A program made the translations under genes and the position numbers. DNA of 64,000 nucleotides from Ignavibacteria bacterium (lineage in GTDB: Bacteria; Bacteroidota; Ignavibacteria; Ignavibacteriales; Melioribacteraceae), in NCBI GenBank assembly GCA_009773205.1, contig WPAE01000011.1, positions 1 through 64,000 on the forward strand, read 5' to 3'. The notes beneath the pieces are model-generated. The model was given only the letters and a program-made list of their open reading frames with translations. It ran no database searches and had not been told where the DNA came from. Positions 18,866 to 28,498 of this stretch are shown here, one piece after another (the first letter of the stretch is position 1; each line of letters opens with the position of its first letter).

Positions 18866-19195
18866 AGAGCCAAAAGAATATCTTAGACATATTCAAGATG
18901 AATGTTTATATCTAATTTCTGTTAGTGAAAACTTATTGTTCGATGATTTCATGGAAGGTGAAACTTTGAAGCGAGCTGTTATAAGAAGTCTTGAAATTAT
19001 TGGTGAAGCTGCAAAGAAAATTCCAGCTGATGTAAAGTAAAATGGAACACCATTCAATGGAAAAATATGACCGGAATGAGAGATAGACTGATTCACGATT
19101 ATATGGGAGTTAACTATACAATCGTTTGGGATGTTATGAAAAACAAAATTCCCGATATGAATAAACAGATCTCTGAACTCCTAACAGAAGAGTAA
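18858..19195 (+). pseudogene. HEPN-domain toxin (HepT-like), frameshifted
   Basis: The first 60 codons encode a HEPN front half (LKRAVIRSLEIIGEAAKKIP) and stop at 19038-19040. Restoring one base near 19036 joins them to a second frame, ending at 19193-19195. That frame carries the catalytic Rx4H RNase motif (RDRLIHDYMG) and the usual C-terminus. The break removes the catalytic half, so the toxin should be inactive. Programmed frameshifting is unlikely because no slippery heptamer is evident. Confidence 0.8.
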
Positions 19196-19199
19196 AAAC

Positions 19200-19250
19200 T
19201 AGCGCTAACAGCAGTTTGGCGTAAAAGAGACTAACGTGGTTCATTGAAAG
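19200..19250 (+). repeat. Possible half of an attC-like site
   Basis: Right after hepT the sequence AGCGCTAACAGCAGTTTGGCG appears, in the style of the left half of cassette recombination sites in environmental Bacteroidota/Chlorobiota integrons. No clear right half follows; the MITE at 19268 begins shortly after. Weak. Confidence 0.25.
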
Positions 19251-19267
19251 TTTGTGCTTCTATTTTC

Positions 19268-19370
19268 TTAATGGCACCTCTAAAAACTATCTTTTTAAAA
19301 AATGAACGCTGATAAAACGCCCGCCCGACTGCGTCGTTCGAGGCGGGGAAGTTATTAGAGGTGCCCTTAA
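19268..19370. repeat. 103-bp MITE-like element (GGCACCTCTAA ends) with nested palindrome
   Basis: Terminal inverted repeats GGCACCTCTAA (19273-19283) and TTAGAGGTGCC (19355-19365) are bounded by TTAA on each side. A GC-rich palindrome-type insert lies at about 19318-19349. It has the same end type as the element at 50563-50660. Confidence 0.7.
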
Positions 19371-19385
19371 ATAGTAATACCGTCT

Positions 19386-20756
19386 TTACTTCAACGCTTT
19401 CTTCCAAAATAGAATTTGCTTTTCTACTTCTACCGGAGAAGTACTTCCTTGCGAAAGTTTATTATTTACGCTGGTTTTAGATTTAAGCAAAGTAAATATC
19501 TCTTCTTCAAACTTTGTAGAGAACTGCTTGTATTGTGCAATCGAAAGCTCGTTTAGCTTTTTGTTTTGATCAACGCACACAGCAACAATTTCTCCAATTA
19601 TCTGATGTGCTTTTCTAAATGGTACCTGTTTGCCTACAAGATAATCAACAAGATCGGTTGCGAGAAGAAGATTGCCGTCAAGTTCTTTCTCGAAACGCTT
19701 TTTATCAAATCTGATTTTCTTCAAAAGTTCTGTTGCCATATTCAAACAATCTTTGGTTGTATCAACTGCTTCAAGTAAATGAACTTTATCTTCCTGCATA
19801 TCGCGGTTGTAAGCAAGCGGAAGCGATTTCATAATTGTAAGAATTGCAAACAAAGAGCCATAAACCCGTCCAACTTTTCCTCGTATCAATTCTGCAATGT
19901 CTGGATTTTTCTTTTGCGGCATTAAACTGCTGCCTGTTGCAAAGGAATCATCAATAAGTGCAAAAGAAAATTCTTGAGAGCTCCACAAAACTATTTCTTC
20001 CGAGAAGCGGCTTAAGTGCATCATTATTGTAGCGCACGCGCTAATTAATTCTATAAGAACGTCGCGGTCAGAAACAGCATCAATCGAGTTAATAATAACG
20101 CCATTCATATCAAGCAGTTTTGCGGTGTACTGGCGGTCAATAGGCAGCGAAGTTCCGGCTAACGCAGCGGCGCCTAAGGGCGAATTGTTTGCGCGCTTCT
20201 TGCAATCGTTAAGCCTATCAACATCGCGCTCCAACATTGAAACATAAGCTATAAGATGATGCGCAAACAAAAGCGGCTGCGCACGCTGCAAGTGTGTATA
20301 ACCACTGATAATAGTGTCTTTATGCTGCTGCGCTTGTTTCAAAAGCGTCCGCTGAAAAATTTTTGTTAGTTTAATAATGCTATCAACTTCTTTACGGATG
20401 TAAAGACGTTCATCAAGTGCAACTTGGTCGTTTCTGCTGCGTGCAGTGTGCAGCCTCTTGCCGCGCTCGCCAATCTTATCTACCAAACGCTCTTCAATTA
20501 TAGAATGAATATCTTCTTTCTGCCAATCTAATTTCAGCTTTCCGCTTTTTATTTCTTTTCTAATTTCTTCTAACGCTTTTAATATTGCAATTCCATCATT
20601 TGCCGAGACAATTTTCTGTTTCATCAGCATCTTTACGTGCGCTTTACTCCCATCAATATCTTCGTTGTAAAGCTTCCCATCAACAACAACCGAAGACGAA
20701 AACTTTAATGCACCTTTATCAAAACTTTTCTTAAATCTGCTGTTCCAAAGCGACAT
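19386..20756 (-). CDS. argH: Argininosuccinate lyase
   Basis: The last step of arginine synthesis: cleaves argininosuccinate to arginine and fumarate. At 456 residues it has normal length, with the fumarase/aspartase superfamily signature GSSLMPQKKNPD near residue 280 and the substrate-binding front TARSRNDQVA near 104. It is the final gene of the argCJBRGH operon, 71 bp after argG. A MITE lies just past its stop. Confidence 0.96.
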   Translation of the reverse strand: MSLWNSRFKKSFDKGALKFSSSVVVDGKLYNEDIDGSKAHVKMLMKQKIVSANDGIAILKALEEIRKEIKSGKLKLDWQKEDIHSIIEERLVDKIGERGKRLHTARSRNDQVALDERLYIRKEVDSIIKLTKIFQRTLLKQAQQHKDTIISGYTHLQRAQPLLFAHHLIAYVSMLERDVDRLNDCKKRANNSPLGAAALAGTSLPIDRQYTAKLLDMNGVIINSIDAVSDRDVLIELISACATIMMHLSRFSEEIVLWSSQEFSFALIDDSFATGSSLMPQKKNPDIAELIRGKVGRVYGSLFAILTIMKSLPLAYNRDMQEDKVHLLEAVDTTKDCLNMATELLKKIRFDKKRFEKELDGNLLLATDLVDYLVGKQVPFRKAHQIIGEIVAVCVDQNKKLNELSIAQYKQFSTKFEEEIFTLLKSKTSVNNKLSQGSTSPVEVEKQILFWKKALK

Positions 20757-20827
20757 TGCTGCTCCATTATAATCTTTTACCTAATAACTAACTGCTAACC
20801 GCTAAAAGCTAACCACTAACACCTACT

Positions 20828-22054
20828 TCAAGCTACATCTTTCTTAGCAGCGTTTGCTTTCTGCATTACTCTGTTAATTGTTTTATACGGTAACCCGTAA
20901 ATTTTTATAAATCCTTCAGATGCTTTATGATCGAACTGATCAGCAGCCGTATAGGTAGCTAATTCTGGGTCATACAAAGAGAAAGGCGAAGTTCTGCCCG
21001 AAATAATTGTATTTCCTTTGTAAAGCTTCATCTTAACTGTTCCAGTTACCCTTTCTTGTGTTTTATCTACAAACATTTGCAAAGCTTCGCGAAGCGGTGA
21101 GAACCATAAACCATTATAAATTAGATTTGCATATTCCTGCGAAATATGAGTTTTGTAATGAGCAACCGCTTTATCCAAAGTAATTCTTTCTAATTCTTTA
21201 TGGGCAGAGTGTAATATTATTCCGGCGGGTGCTTCGTAAACTTCGCGAGATTTAATTCCAACCAATCTGTTTTCAATCATGTCAATTCTGCCGATTGCAT
21301 TTCTGCCTCCAATCTTATTTAATTCCCTCACTAAAGAAACACATTCCATTGCTACACCATTTACCGCAACTGGAATTCCTTTTTCAAAATCAATTGTTAC
21401 ATATTCCGGTTCGTCTGGAGCTTCTTCTGGCGAAACAGTATGTTGATAAGCATCTTCCGGCGGCTCAACCATTGGATCTTCGAGAACACCGCACTCTATT
21501 GCTGTACCCCAAATATTTTCATCTATTGAGTATGGATTTTCTTTTGTAACCAAAACAGGAATGTTATGCTTTGCAGCGTAATCTATTTCTTCTTCGCGGC
21601 TTTTGAATTCCCATGTTCTAAGCGGAGCTAAATTTTCCAAATCCGGCGCAAGCGCACCAACAGCAACCTCAAAACGCACTTGATCGTTTCCTTTACCCGT
21701 GCAGCCGTGAGCTACCATGTTTGCGTTCTCCTTGCGGGCAATATCAACAAGTTTTTTTGCAAGGAGCGGTCTTCCAATAGAACACGCCATCGGATACGAT
21801 TCTTCATACATAGCACCTGCACGCAAAGCTGGAAAAACATAATCTTCAATAAATTCTTTGGTTAAATCAAGTATGTACGATTTAGAAGCTCCCGACTTAA
21901 GCGCTTTCTCCTCGAGACCAATAAGTTCTTTTGTTTGTCCCAAGTTTCCAGTAAATGTAATTATTTCGGCATCGTAATTATCTTTGAGCCATTTTACCAT
22001 AACCGATGTATCGAGTCCGCCGGAGTAAGCAACTACAATTTTGTTTTTTACCAT
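20828..22054 (-). CDS. argG: Argininosuccinate synthase
   Basis: Joins citrulline and aspartate using ATP to give argininosuccinate. At 408 residues the N-terminal ATP pyrophosphatase motif is [11 protein letters not shown] (8-18), with the conserved [13 protein letters not shown] near residue 117. The ATG shares one base with the argR stop (TAATG), so translation is coupled to the repressor gene upstream. Confidence 0.96.
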   Translation of the reverse strand: MVKNKIVVAYSGGLDTSVMVKWLKDNYDAEIITFTGNLGQTKELIGLEEKALKSGASKSYILDLTKEFIEDYVFPALRAGAMYEESYPMACSIGRPLLAKKLVDIARKENANMVAHGCTGKGNDQVRFEVAVGALAPDLENLAPLRTWEFKSREEEIDYAAKHNIPVLVTKENPYSIDENIWGTAIECGVLEDPMVEPPEDAYQHTVSPEEAPDEPEYVTIDFEKGIPVAVNGVAMECVSLVRELNKIGGRNAIGRIDMIENRLVGIKSREVYEAPAGIILHSAHKELERITLDKAVAHYKTHISQEYANLIYNGLWFSPLREALQMFVDKTQERVTGTVKMKLYKGNTIISGRTSPFSLYDPELATYTAADQFDHKASEGFIKIYGLPYKTINRVMQKANAAKKDVA

Positions 22055-22515
22055 TATTTTATTCCTAAACTATTTTTAAGCTGGTTGATAGTTTTTTCAA
22101 TTGATTTTACCGAACGTGGAATAACAATTATTGTATCATCACCGGCTAACGTTCCTATACTTTCTGATATCGCGCTTTTATCCAAGAACAAAGCTACTCC
22201 TTGCGCCCTTCCCGGAAATGTTTTTACAACAACCAAGTTTTCATTCGAGTTAATAGAAACTATTTCTTCGGCAATGTGAAGTTTTAGCGCTGGCTCATTT
22301 CCGCTTGCATTAATTTTGTAAGTAGCGCCTTTTGCTGTTGGAACTCGTCCAACTCCAAGCTCTGTTAAATCGCGGGATAAGGTAGCCTGTGTAACTTTAA
22401 TTCCATTTTGTTTTAAAACCTTTACAAGTTGTGTCTGGTTGCAAATATCTTGAGAAGAAATAATTGATTTAATTACCGAATGACGTTTATAAATATCTTC
22501 CAATTTCTTGCTCAT
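22054..22515 (-). CDS. argR: Arginine repressor ArgR
   Basis: The 153-residue product has an N-terminal winged helix (about 1-70, [14 protein letters not shown]) and a C-terminal arginine-binding/hexamerisation domain (about 85-150, with [11 protein letters not shown] and [13 protein letters not shown]). It senses arginine and represses arginine biosynthesis by binding ARG boxes; two candidate boxes lie upstream of argC (25639-25672). It is unusual in sitting inside the operon, between argB and argG, so it should be autoregulated. Confidence 0.94.
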   Translation of the reverse strand: MSKKLEDIYKRHSVIKSIISSQDICNQTQLVKVLKQNGIKVTQATLSRDLTELGVGRVPTAKGATYKINASGNEPALKLHIAEEIVSINSNENLVVVKTFPGRAQGVALFLDKSAISESIGTLAGDDTIIVIPRSVKSIEKTINQLKNSLGIK

Positions 22516-22541
22516 TTGTTCCTCTGTTTGTTTTTGAGTTT

Positions 22542-23387
22542 TTATTCGTTTACTAGTTCGGTGCCAATACCCTCTTTGGTAAATATTTCTAAAAGCAGTG
22601 CGTGTTCAATTCTACCATCAATAATGTGAACTTTTTGCACGCCAGAATCTAACGCTGAAAGCGCAGATTCCACCTTTGGAATCATTCCGCCGTTTATTGA
22701 TCCATCTGCAATAAATTTTTGCGCTTCTTCTTGTGTTAGACGAGAAGCAAGATTTCCGTTTAACTTCACGCCATCAACATCGGTTAGATAAACAAGTTTG
22801 GTTGCGCTTAGCGATGCCGCAATCTGTCCAGCGGCAATATCAGCGTTTACGTTATAGATTGTACCTTCAGCATTAACGCCAATAGGCGCAATAACGGGCA
22901 AGTAACCATCACTCAAAAGATTTCTAATGAATGATGCATTTACATCAGTTACTTTACCAACTAAACCAAGTTCTTCATCAAGTTGTTTTACGGTAACTAA
23001 GTTGGCATCAATTCCGCTAACGCCAACGGCTCTGCCGCCATGCATATTTATGCGTCTAACAATATCTTTGTTTATCAATCCGCCCAACACCATTTGCACA
23101 ACATCGCGCATGTCTTCGTCTGTGTAACGCTGCCCGTTTACAAACTTTGTTTTGATATCGAGCTTTTCTGCAAGCAAAGTAATTTCTTTTCCACCGCCAT
23201 GAACAATTACAATATCAATTCCGATTTTTCTTAATAGAGTTACATCTTGCGCAACCATCGCTTTTAAGTTTTCATCAGTCATTACAGCGCCGCCATATTT
23301 TATAACAAACGTAGTTTTCTCAAACTGTTGAATGTATGGCAGAGCTTCGATCAATACGTCTTCTTTTCGGAAAATCGGTTTCGTCAA
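22542..23387 (-). CDS. argB: Acetylglutamate kinase
   Basis: Phosphorylates N-acetylglutamate. The 281-residue amino acid kinase fold has the phosphate loop VIKYGGAVM (28-36) and the substrate loop IVIVHGGGKEI (near 58-68). It lacks the N-terminal helix found in arginine-inhibited hexameric forms, so feedback inhibition is uncertain. It overlaps the argJ stop by 4 bp. Confidence 0.95.
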   Translation of the reverse strand: MTKPIFRKEDVLIEALPYIQQFEKTTFVIKYGGAVMTDENLKAMVAQDVTLLRKIGIDIVIVHGGGKEITLLAEKLDIKTKFVNGQRYTDEDMRDVVQMVLGGLINKDIVRRINMHGGRAVGVSGIDANLVTVKQLDEELGLVGKVTDVNASFIRNLLSDGYLPVIAPIGVNAEGTIYNVNADIAAGQIAASLSATKLVYLTDVDGVKLNGNLASRLTQEEAQKFIADGSINGGMIPKVESALSALDSGVQKVHIIDGRIEHALLLEIFTKEGIGTELVNE

Positions 23388-24604
23388 GTTCTGTAGCTCC
23401 CGTTAATCTTTACATACTCTTCGGAAAAATCACACGTCCAGCAAGTTGCTTTTCCTTCGCCGAAGTGTAGTTCTAATAACAGATTAATCTTTTCTGCTTT
23501 CAGCGTTTGATTAGCTATTGCATTTGGCAGTGTAACAAAATAGTTCTGTTTCAAAATCTTCACTTCATTTATTGTTATTTCAAACTTATCTGGGTTAAAT
23601 TCAATTCCAGAGTAACCAACTGCGGCAAGAATTCTTCCCCAGTTTGCATCTTCTCCGTAAATTGCTGTTTTAACCAATGGCGATAAGGCTACAGTTCTTG
23701 CTGCTTTTTCAGCATCCGCATCGGTCAGAGCGCCATCAACTGTAATTTCGATTAGCTTAGTTGCGCCTTCGCCATCTTTTACAATATCCATCGAAAGATT
23801 TTTTAATAAGCCGAATAATTCTTCTTCGAACAAATTGTATTCTTTAGTTCCATCTTCAATTCTAATTCCACTTGCGCCATTTGCGAGCATAATAACCATG
23901 TCGTTTGTGCTTGTATCTCCATCAACTACTATTCTATTAAACGTTTTTTTGTTCGCGGAACTTAAAAGTTTTTGTAAAGTTTGTTTCTCAATAGATGCAT
24001 CTGTAGTAATAAATCCAAGCATAGTAGCCATGTTTGGGTGAATCATTCCGCTGCCTTTTGCAATTCCGCCTATGCTCACTTCAATTCCGTTCAGCATAAA
24101 AGAAGTTTGGCGCGACTTAACAAAAGTATCTGTTGTCATAATTGCTTCAGCTGCAGAAAGGAATTCGTTTTCACTTGTTTCCTTTGCTGCTTTTTTAATT
24201 CCGGCTATTACTTTATCCATTGGTAATTTTTCCCCTATAACTCCAGTTGAAGAAACGAAAACTTCTTCGGCGTTAATTCCCAAAGCATTAGCGGCTTCTT
24301 TTGCAATATTCGCCGCATCTTGATAACCCTTTTCTCCAGTGCAAGCATTAGCGTTTCCGCTATTGCACACAATTGCGCGGAATGTATCACCGTTAGTTAA
24401 ATTTTCTTTACATACAAGGACCGGCGCTGCTTGCACTTTATTCAAAGTAAATACGCCCGCTGCTGTTGCCGGAAAATCAGATACAATCAAAGCCAAATCT
24501 TTCTTGGATTTCTTAATTCCACAGTGTATTCCAACCGACTTAAAACCTTTTGGCGTTGTTATTCCTTTATTCACCTTGCTCTCAATAAGTTTTTCTTGAA
24601 ACAT
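23384..24604 (-). CDS. argJ: Glutamate N-acetyltransferase / amino-acid acetyltransferase
   Basis: The bifunctional or monofunctional ornithine acetyltransferase recycles the acetyl group in arginine synthesis. At 406 residues, the self-cleavage site and nucleophile is Thr194 in GSGMIHPNMATMLGFI; the upstream Lys/Gly-rich loop is also present. Presence of argJ means the cyclic acetyl pathway, so argE is not needed. It overlaps argC by 34 bp. Confidence 0.95.
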   Translation of the reverse strand: MFQEKLIESKVNKGITTPKGFKSVGIHCGIKKSKKDLALIVSDFPATAAGVFTLNKVQAAPVLVCKENLTNGDTFRAIVCNSGNANACTGEKGYQDAANIAKEAANALGINAEEVFVSSTGVIGEKLPMDKVIAGIKKAAKETSENEFLSAAEAIMTTDTFVKSRQTSFMLNGIEVSIGGIAKGSGMIHPNMATMLGFITTDASIEKQTLQKLLSSANKKTFNRIVVDGDTSTNDMVIMLANGASGIRIEDGTKEYNLFEEELFGLLKNLSMDIVKDGEGATKLIEITVDGALTDADAEKAARTVALSPLVKTAIYGEDANWGRILAAVGYSGIEFNPDKFEITINEVKILKQNYFVTLPNAIANQTLKAEKINLLLELHFGEGKATCWTCDFSEEYVKINGSYRT

Positions 24605-25617
24605 TTTAGTAATCCTTCCGTTTGGTCGAACCCGAACATGATGTTCATATTTTGAATTGCCTGACCGGCAGCGCCTTTTACCAAATTGTCTATAGTTGAA
24701 AAAACGACAAGCGTTTCGTTATCTATTTGCTTCCAGGCAATATCACAAAAATTAGTATGATGAACGTCTTTCAAATCCGGAATTTCCTGTGCCAATAATC
24801 TTATAAATGGTTTTTCGGCATATACATTTTGAAAAACATTACTTGCTTTAGATTCAGCAGTTGCGTTTTTTAGTTTTGCGTGGATTGTAGTATAAATACC
24901 TCTTGTGGCAGGCAAAATGTGAGGAACAAAACTAAAAGTTGTTTCTTTCGTAGAAAATTTTTGCAGATACTGTTTTATTTCCGGTATATGCTGATGATTG
25001 CCAACCTTGTAAGCTCTTACGCTTTCATTCACCTCGCTGTAAAGCATATTTTGTGATAAAGATTTACCAGCGCCACTAGCTCCGCTGTAAGAAACTATGC
25101 TCACAGAATTGCTTTCAATTACTTCAGCTTCTAACAGTGGAATTAATGGAAGAAGAATGCTTGTTGGGTAGCAGCCGGGATTAGCAATTAATTTCGCCTT
25201 AGAAATTTCTCTTTCATTCCACTCGCTCAAGCCATAAACAGCCACGCCGAGTAGATTTACTGCTGAGTGATCATGCTGGTAATACTTTGCATAATCCGTA
25301 ATATTGTTCAATCTAAAATCTCCACCTAAATCAATTATTTTAATTTCTGCTTCGTATGCATCTGCTATTACCTTTGTTGATTGTCCTGAAGGCAATGCAA
25401 CATAAACTAGATCCAATCCGGTTAAGGCTTTCTTGCTAATCTCTTCAATTTCCAACGAGATCATTCCGCGTAGCGAAGTATGCACATGTTCTATTCTACT
25501 TCCAACGGTAGAGTGACCAAACAACTTCACAATCTCCGCTTCCGGGTGATCCATTAGTAGATTTAATAACTCCAGCCCGGAGTAACCCGCAGCGCCTATT
25601 ATACCGATTTTTACCAA
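24571..25617 (-). CDS. argC: N-acetyl-gamma-glutamyl-phosphate reductase
   Basis: NADPH-dependent reduction of acetylglutamyl phosphate. The N-terminal NADP motif is GAAGYSG and the catalytic Cys lies in ANPGCYPTS (Cys149 from this start). The start is non-ATG: a TTG at 25617 has AGGG seven bases upstream and begins right before the Rossmann fold, whereas the earlier TTG at 25623 is only one base from that site. It is the first gene of the operon; argD and argF are not in this window. Confidence 0.93.
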   Translation of the reverse strand: MVKIGIIGAAGYSGLELLNLLMDHPEAEIVKLFGHSTVGSRIEHVHTSLRGMISLEIEEISKKALTGLDLVYVALPSGQSTKVIADAYEAEIKIIDLGGDFRLNNITDYAKYYQHDHSAVNLLGVAVYGLSEWNEREISKAKLIANPGCYPTSILLPLIPLLEAEVIESNSVSIVSYSGASGAGKSLSQNMLYSEVNESVRAYKVGNHQHIPEIKQYLQKFSTKETTFSFVPHILPATRGIYTTIHAKLKNATAESKASNVFQNVYAEKPFIRLLAQEIPDLKDVHHTNFCDIAWKQIDNETLVVFSTIDNLVKGAAGQAIQNMNIMFGFDQTEGLLKCFKKNLLRAR

Positions 25618-25638
25618 CCACAAGCCCTAAAAATTTTG

Positions 25639-25672
25639 AGCATAATTATACAGAATATTGCATAAATATACA
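25639..25672. promoter_or_regulatory. Tandem ARG boxes (ArgR operators)
   Basis: Two AT-rich near-palindromes, AGCATAATTATACA (25639-25652) and TGCATAAATATACA (25659-25672), lie 20 bp apart centre to centre, about two helical turns. ArgR hexamers bind paired boxes at this spacing. They lie 22-55 bp upstream of argC. Confidence 0.65.
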
Positions 25673-25811
25673 ATTATAATTTTATTGCGCTTTGATTAGT
25701 TCGATGTGTTTTTAATCTGCCCGAAAACATTTTATACAACTTGTGGTTACCAATTCAGTTAAGCTAAAAATTTCTTTTATTAACTTTAGCCCAAACATTA
25801 AGAGTTCTAAA

Positions 25812-26963
25812 ATGAAGAAAAAAAACAAATTCTATTTAACGGCAATTCTGCTTATAAACATTTTTACATTAGCCCTGAATGCACAGCCTCAATTTAGAAA
25901 CAAAATTAACTTTCCAGATATACTCGGCTACAGATCGCTCAAATGCGATTTTCATACGCACACTGTTTTTTCCGATGGTAATGTTTGGCCAACTTTTCGA
26001 GTTGAAGAAGCTTGGCGAGACGGACTTGATGTAATTGCATTAACGGATCACTTAGAATATCAACCTCATAAAGACCATATTCCTTCTAATCATAATGCGC
26101 CGTTTCAAATTGCTAAGAAACTAGCAAGCGAATTAGACATTACGCTAATTCAGGGTGCAGAGATAACCCGCAATATGCCGCCCGGACATTTGAACGCAAT
26201 TTTTGTTAAGGATGGAAACGCTCTAGTTAAAGACGATTGGAAAGAAGTTGTGCTTGAAGCAAAAAAGCAAGGCGCACTTTTGTTTTGGAATCATCCTTCA
26301 TGGGTTGCGCAGCAGCCGGATGGAATTGCAAAGTGGTACGCCGAACATGATTGGCTTTTAGAAACCGGTATTCTTTTTGGCTTGGAAGTTTACAACGCAA
26401 ATATTTATTCGCCCGAAACTCATCAGTGGTGTATAGATAAAAATCTTGCGGTACTCGGAAATTCAGATGTGCACGATCCTCTTCATTTTGAATGGGAAGC
26501 CGAGAAAGTTGCTCATAGACCCATTACACTGGTTTTTGCTAAAGACAGCTCACCAGAGTCTGTGCGCGAAGCTTTATTAGATAGAAGAACGGCAATTTGG
26601 TACGATCACAAAATAATTGGTGATAAAAAATATTTGAAAGAAATTTACAGCAAGAGTGTTTCGATAGACAAAAATAAAATCAGCGCTATTGGTAGAGATA
26701 GCAAACCATTGTTAGTAACAAACAACAGCGATGTTGATTATGACTTGAATCTTGTCAGCGCTAATCCGAACATACAATTTCCGAAAGAAATGAAGTTGAT
26801 GGCAAACAGAACTTTAAAAGTTAGTGTTCGTGCTGCAAAAGAAGATGTTTCTGTTAAAGAAAAAGTAACTGTTGTTTACGAAGTGAAAAATTTGATTACA
26901 GCACCAGGCAAAACGCTGCAAGTTACTTACGAAATAGATTTTGACATACGGCCAAAGAAGTAA
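25812..26963 (+). CDS. Secreted PHP-domain phosphoesterase-like protein
   Basis: The 383-residue product has a signal peptide (residues 1-24, ending LNAQ) and a PHP metal-dependent phosphoesterase fold. Motifs are FHTHTVFSDG, ALTDHLEY, QGAEIT, WNHPSW and GNSDVHD, all metal-ligand clusters of the family. The C-terminal 100 residues are beta-rich. The longer frame from 25743 adds a poor leader; the ATG at 25812 gives a clean signal peptide. Periplasmic PHP proteins of Bacteroidota are common but their substrate is unknown. Confidence 0.85.
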   Translation: MKKKNKFYLTAILLINIFTLALNAQPQFRNKINFPDILGYRSLKCDFHTHTVFSDGNVWPTFRVEEAWRDGLDVIALTDHLEYQPHKDHIPSNHNAPFQIAKKLASELDITLIQGAEITRNMPPGHLNAIFVKDGNALVKDDWKEVVLEAKKQGALLFWNHPSWVAQQPDGIAKWYAEHDWLLETGILFGLEVYNANIYSPETHQWCIDKNLAVLGNSDVHDPLHFEWEAEKVAHRPITLVFAKDSSPESVREALLDRRTAIWYDHKIIGDKKYLKEIYSKSVSIDKNKISAIGRDSKPLLVTNNSDVDYDLNLVSANPNIQFPKEMKLMANRTLKVSVRAAKEDVSVKEKVTVVYEVKNLITAPGKTLQVTYEIDFDIRPKK

Positions 26964-26975
26964 CAAGTTTTGTGT

Positions 26976-27024
26976 CATTCTGAACGCCCGCTTCGTATTA
27001 GCGAAGCGGGCATCGAAGAATCTG
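26976..27024. repeat. REP-like TCATTCTGAA...GAAGAATCT element with nested 10-bp palindrome
   Basis: The widespread dispersed motif GTCATTCTGAA ... CGAAGAATCT is split by a perfect GCCCGCTTCG (26986-26995) / CGAAGCGGGC (27002-27011) inverted repeat. It also lies between convergent genes and may act as a terminator. Confidence 0.6.
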
Positions 27025-27028
27025 AAAA

Positions 27029-27346
27029 CTATTCTTTAATGTATGAACAGCAATAATCCGAAACAGAATTAACCTTTAAAGAAAATTTAGAGTTAGCCGG
27101 GACGTAAAACGAATCGCCGCCGACAAACTTCTTCCATTCCGTTTCGTTTGGTAGAAGAACATCCATATCGCCGGCAAGTATTTCCATCAATTCCTTGTCC
27201 GCAGCGCCAAACTCATATTCACCGGGCATCATTATTCCCAACGTTTTCTTGCTTCCATCTGCAAACAAAACTGTTCGGCTAGTTACATTGCCGTTAAAAT
27301 AGACATTAGCTTTTTTAACAATTGTTACATTTGAAAATTCCGACAT
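27029..27346 (-). CDS. ppnP: Pyrimidine/purine nucleoside phosphorylase (PpnP, DUF1255)
   Basis: A 105-residue cupin-like protein matching YaiE/Ppn[26 protein letters not shown] and the [11 protein letters not shown] strand. PpnP splits nucleosides with phosphate into base and ribose-1-phosphate. The ATG at 27346 is chosen because AAGGAG lies five bases upstream; a GTG two codons earlier is also open. It probably forms an operon with rubrerythrin, 9 bp upstream. Confidence 0.88.
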   Translation of the reverse strand: MSEFSNVTIVKKANVYFNGNVTSRTVLFADGSKKTLGIMMPGEYEFGAADKELMEILAGDMDVLLPNETEWKKFVGGDSFYVPANSKFSLKVNSVSDYCCSYIKE

Positions 27347-27355
27347 AATCACTCC

Positions 27356-27856
27356 TTACTGAACTTTAACATATTTTGTTGGAAGAGCGCCGCAGACGGG
27401 GCACTTATCTTTTGGTTCGCCAAATTCAATGTGTCCGCAAATAGGGCATAAATAAATTTCGCTAACATCTAAATCTTTTCCTTGTTCGGCTGCTGCCAAC
27501 GCAATTTTGTATAAATCTGCATGAACTTTTTCTGCATCGAGCGCATACTTAAACATGCGTTGAGCTTTATGTTCTTCGGTGGCGGCTAATTCGTGCATAG
27601 GCGGATACATTTCTGCAAATTCGTAGGTTTCGCCATCTATTGCGGACTTAAGATTTTCAACTGTTGAACCGATACCATCAAGCGAGCCGAGATGTCCTTC
27701 CGCATGAATTCTTTCTGCTTCTGCTGCTGTAGCAAAAAGTTTTGCTATGTTTGGAAATCCATCCTTCTCTGCCTTCTTTGCAAAAGCGCGGTACTTTTGA
27801 TTTGCCTGGCTTTCACCTGCAAATGCTTCTTTCAAATTTTCTTTTGTTGTTGCCAT
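27356..27856 (-). CDS. Rubrerythrin
   Basis: A 166-residue non-haem iron peroxidase of anaerobes and microaerophiles that reduces hydrogen peroxide. The ferritin-like diiron domain has ExxH pairs at 48-51 and 109-112. The C-terminal rubredoxin-type iron site has Cys137, Cys140, Cys152 and Cys155. A strong AAGGAG ribosome site precedes the ATG. It suggests an anaerobic or oxygen-sensitive lifestyle. Confidence 0.95.
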   Translation of the reverse strand: MATTKENLKEAFAGESQANQKYRAFAKKAEKDGFPNIAKLFATAAEAERIHAEGHLGSLDGIGSTVENLKSAIDGETYEFAEMYPPMHELAATEEHKAQRMFKYALDAEKVHADLYKIALAAAEQGKDLDVSEIYLCPICGHIEFGEPKDKCPVCGALPTKYVKVQ

Positions 27857-28034
27857 TTTGGTTCTCCTTTTTTTAGATATATGTATATGTTACAAGCATG
27901 CTCATCTAATCGCACTTAAGAAATTTATTCACAAGACGCTTCGCAGAAGCGCCTGTTTATTTATCTTGAATTCTACTTTCAAATATAAAAGATACACAGA
28001 CAATAATTCCCCCGAGTAGTTTTCATTAGCCAAC

Positions 28035-28484
28035 TTATTTTCCCGCCTGTTCCACGTAAGTTGTGCCAGTTGGACAAAAACCTCTTATATACAATAAAAC
28101 TTCTCCCGTTTTTGCATAAGCATAATGATGTTGATTGCTTGGCTCGGTAAAGTAAGTTCCCTGCGGCATCTCATACACTTTGCTTTCGTCAAATGTAGAA
28201 CCGTAGCCATAATAAAACTTACCGGATACAACAACTACAGTTCTGGTTTCGGGATGAAAATGGGGCGGTAGTTTTAATCCATCTGGAATTATCACAAACA
28301 TTATGTAAAAGCCCGGTGTTGCAGGATCGCCGTAAAGCACGGATGTCCGAATACCATTTGCAGCCACAGTCCATTTTACATCTGCAGGAACAATTACTTT
28401 TGGTTCGAGCTTTAATTCCTGCGCAAAGTTTAACGAGGCGGCTAAAATAAGTAGTAAGCTAAAAATTTTGAAAAAGTGTTTCAT
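28035..28484 (-). CDS. Secreted cupin-domain protein
   Basis: The 149-residue product has a signal peptide (1-21, LNFAQ) and a single cupin barrel. Likely metal ligands are in PHFHPETRT and the second motif around SNQHHYAY. No enzyme activity can be named. It lies 14 bp after the gluconolactonase-like gene and probably shares its transcript, suggesting a role in sugar-acid or lactone handling, which is only inference. Confidence 0.8.
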   Translation of the reverse strand: MKHFFKIFSLLLILAASLNFAQELKLEPKVIVPADVKWTVAANGIRTSVLYGDPATPGFYIMFVIIPDGLKLPPHFHPETRTVVVVSGKFYYGYGSTFDESKVYEMPQGTYFTEPSNQHHYAYAKTGEVLLYIRGFCPTGTTYVEQAGK

Positions 28485-28498
28485 AAAGCCATCTTAGG

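Noticed and set aside
19030-19045. Programmed frameshift in hepT
   Set aside because: No slippery heptamer with a downstream structure is visible; one missing base explains it.
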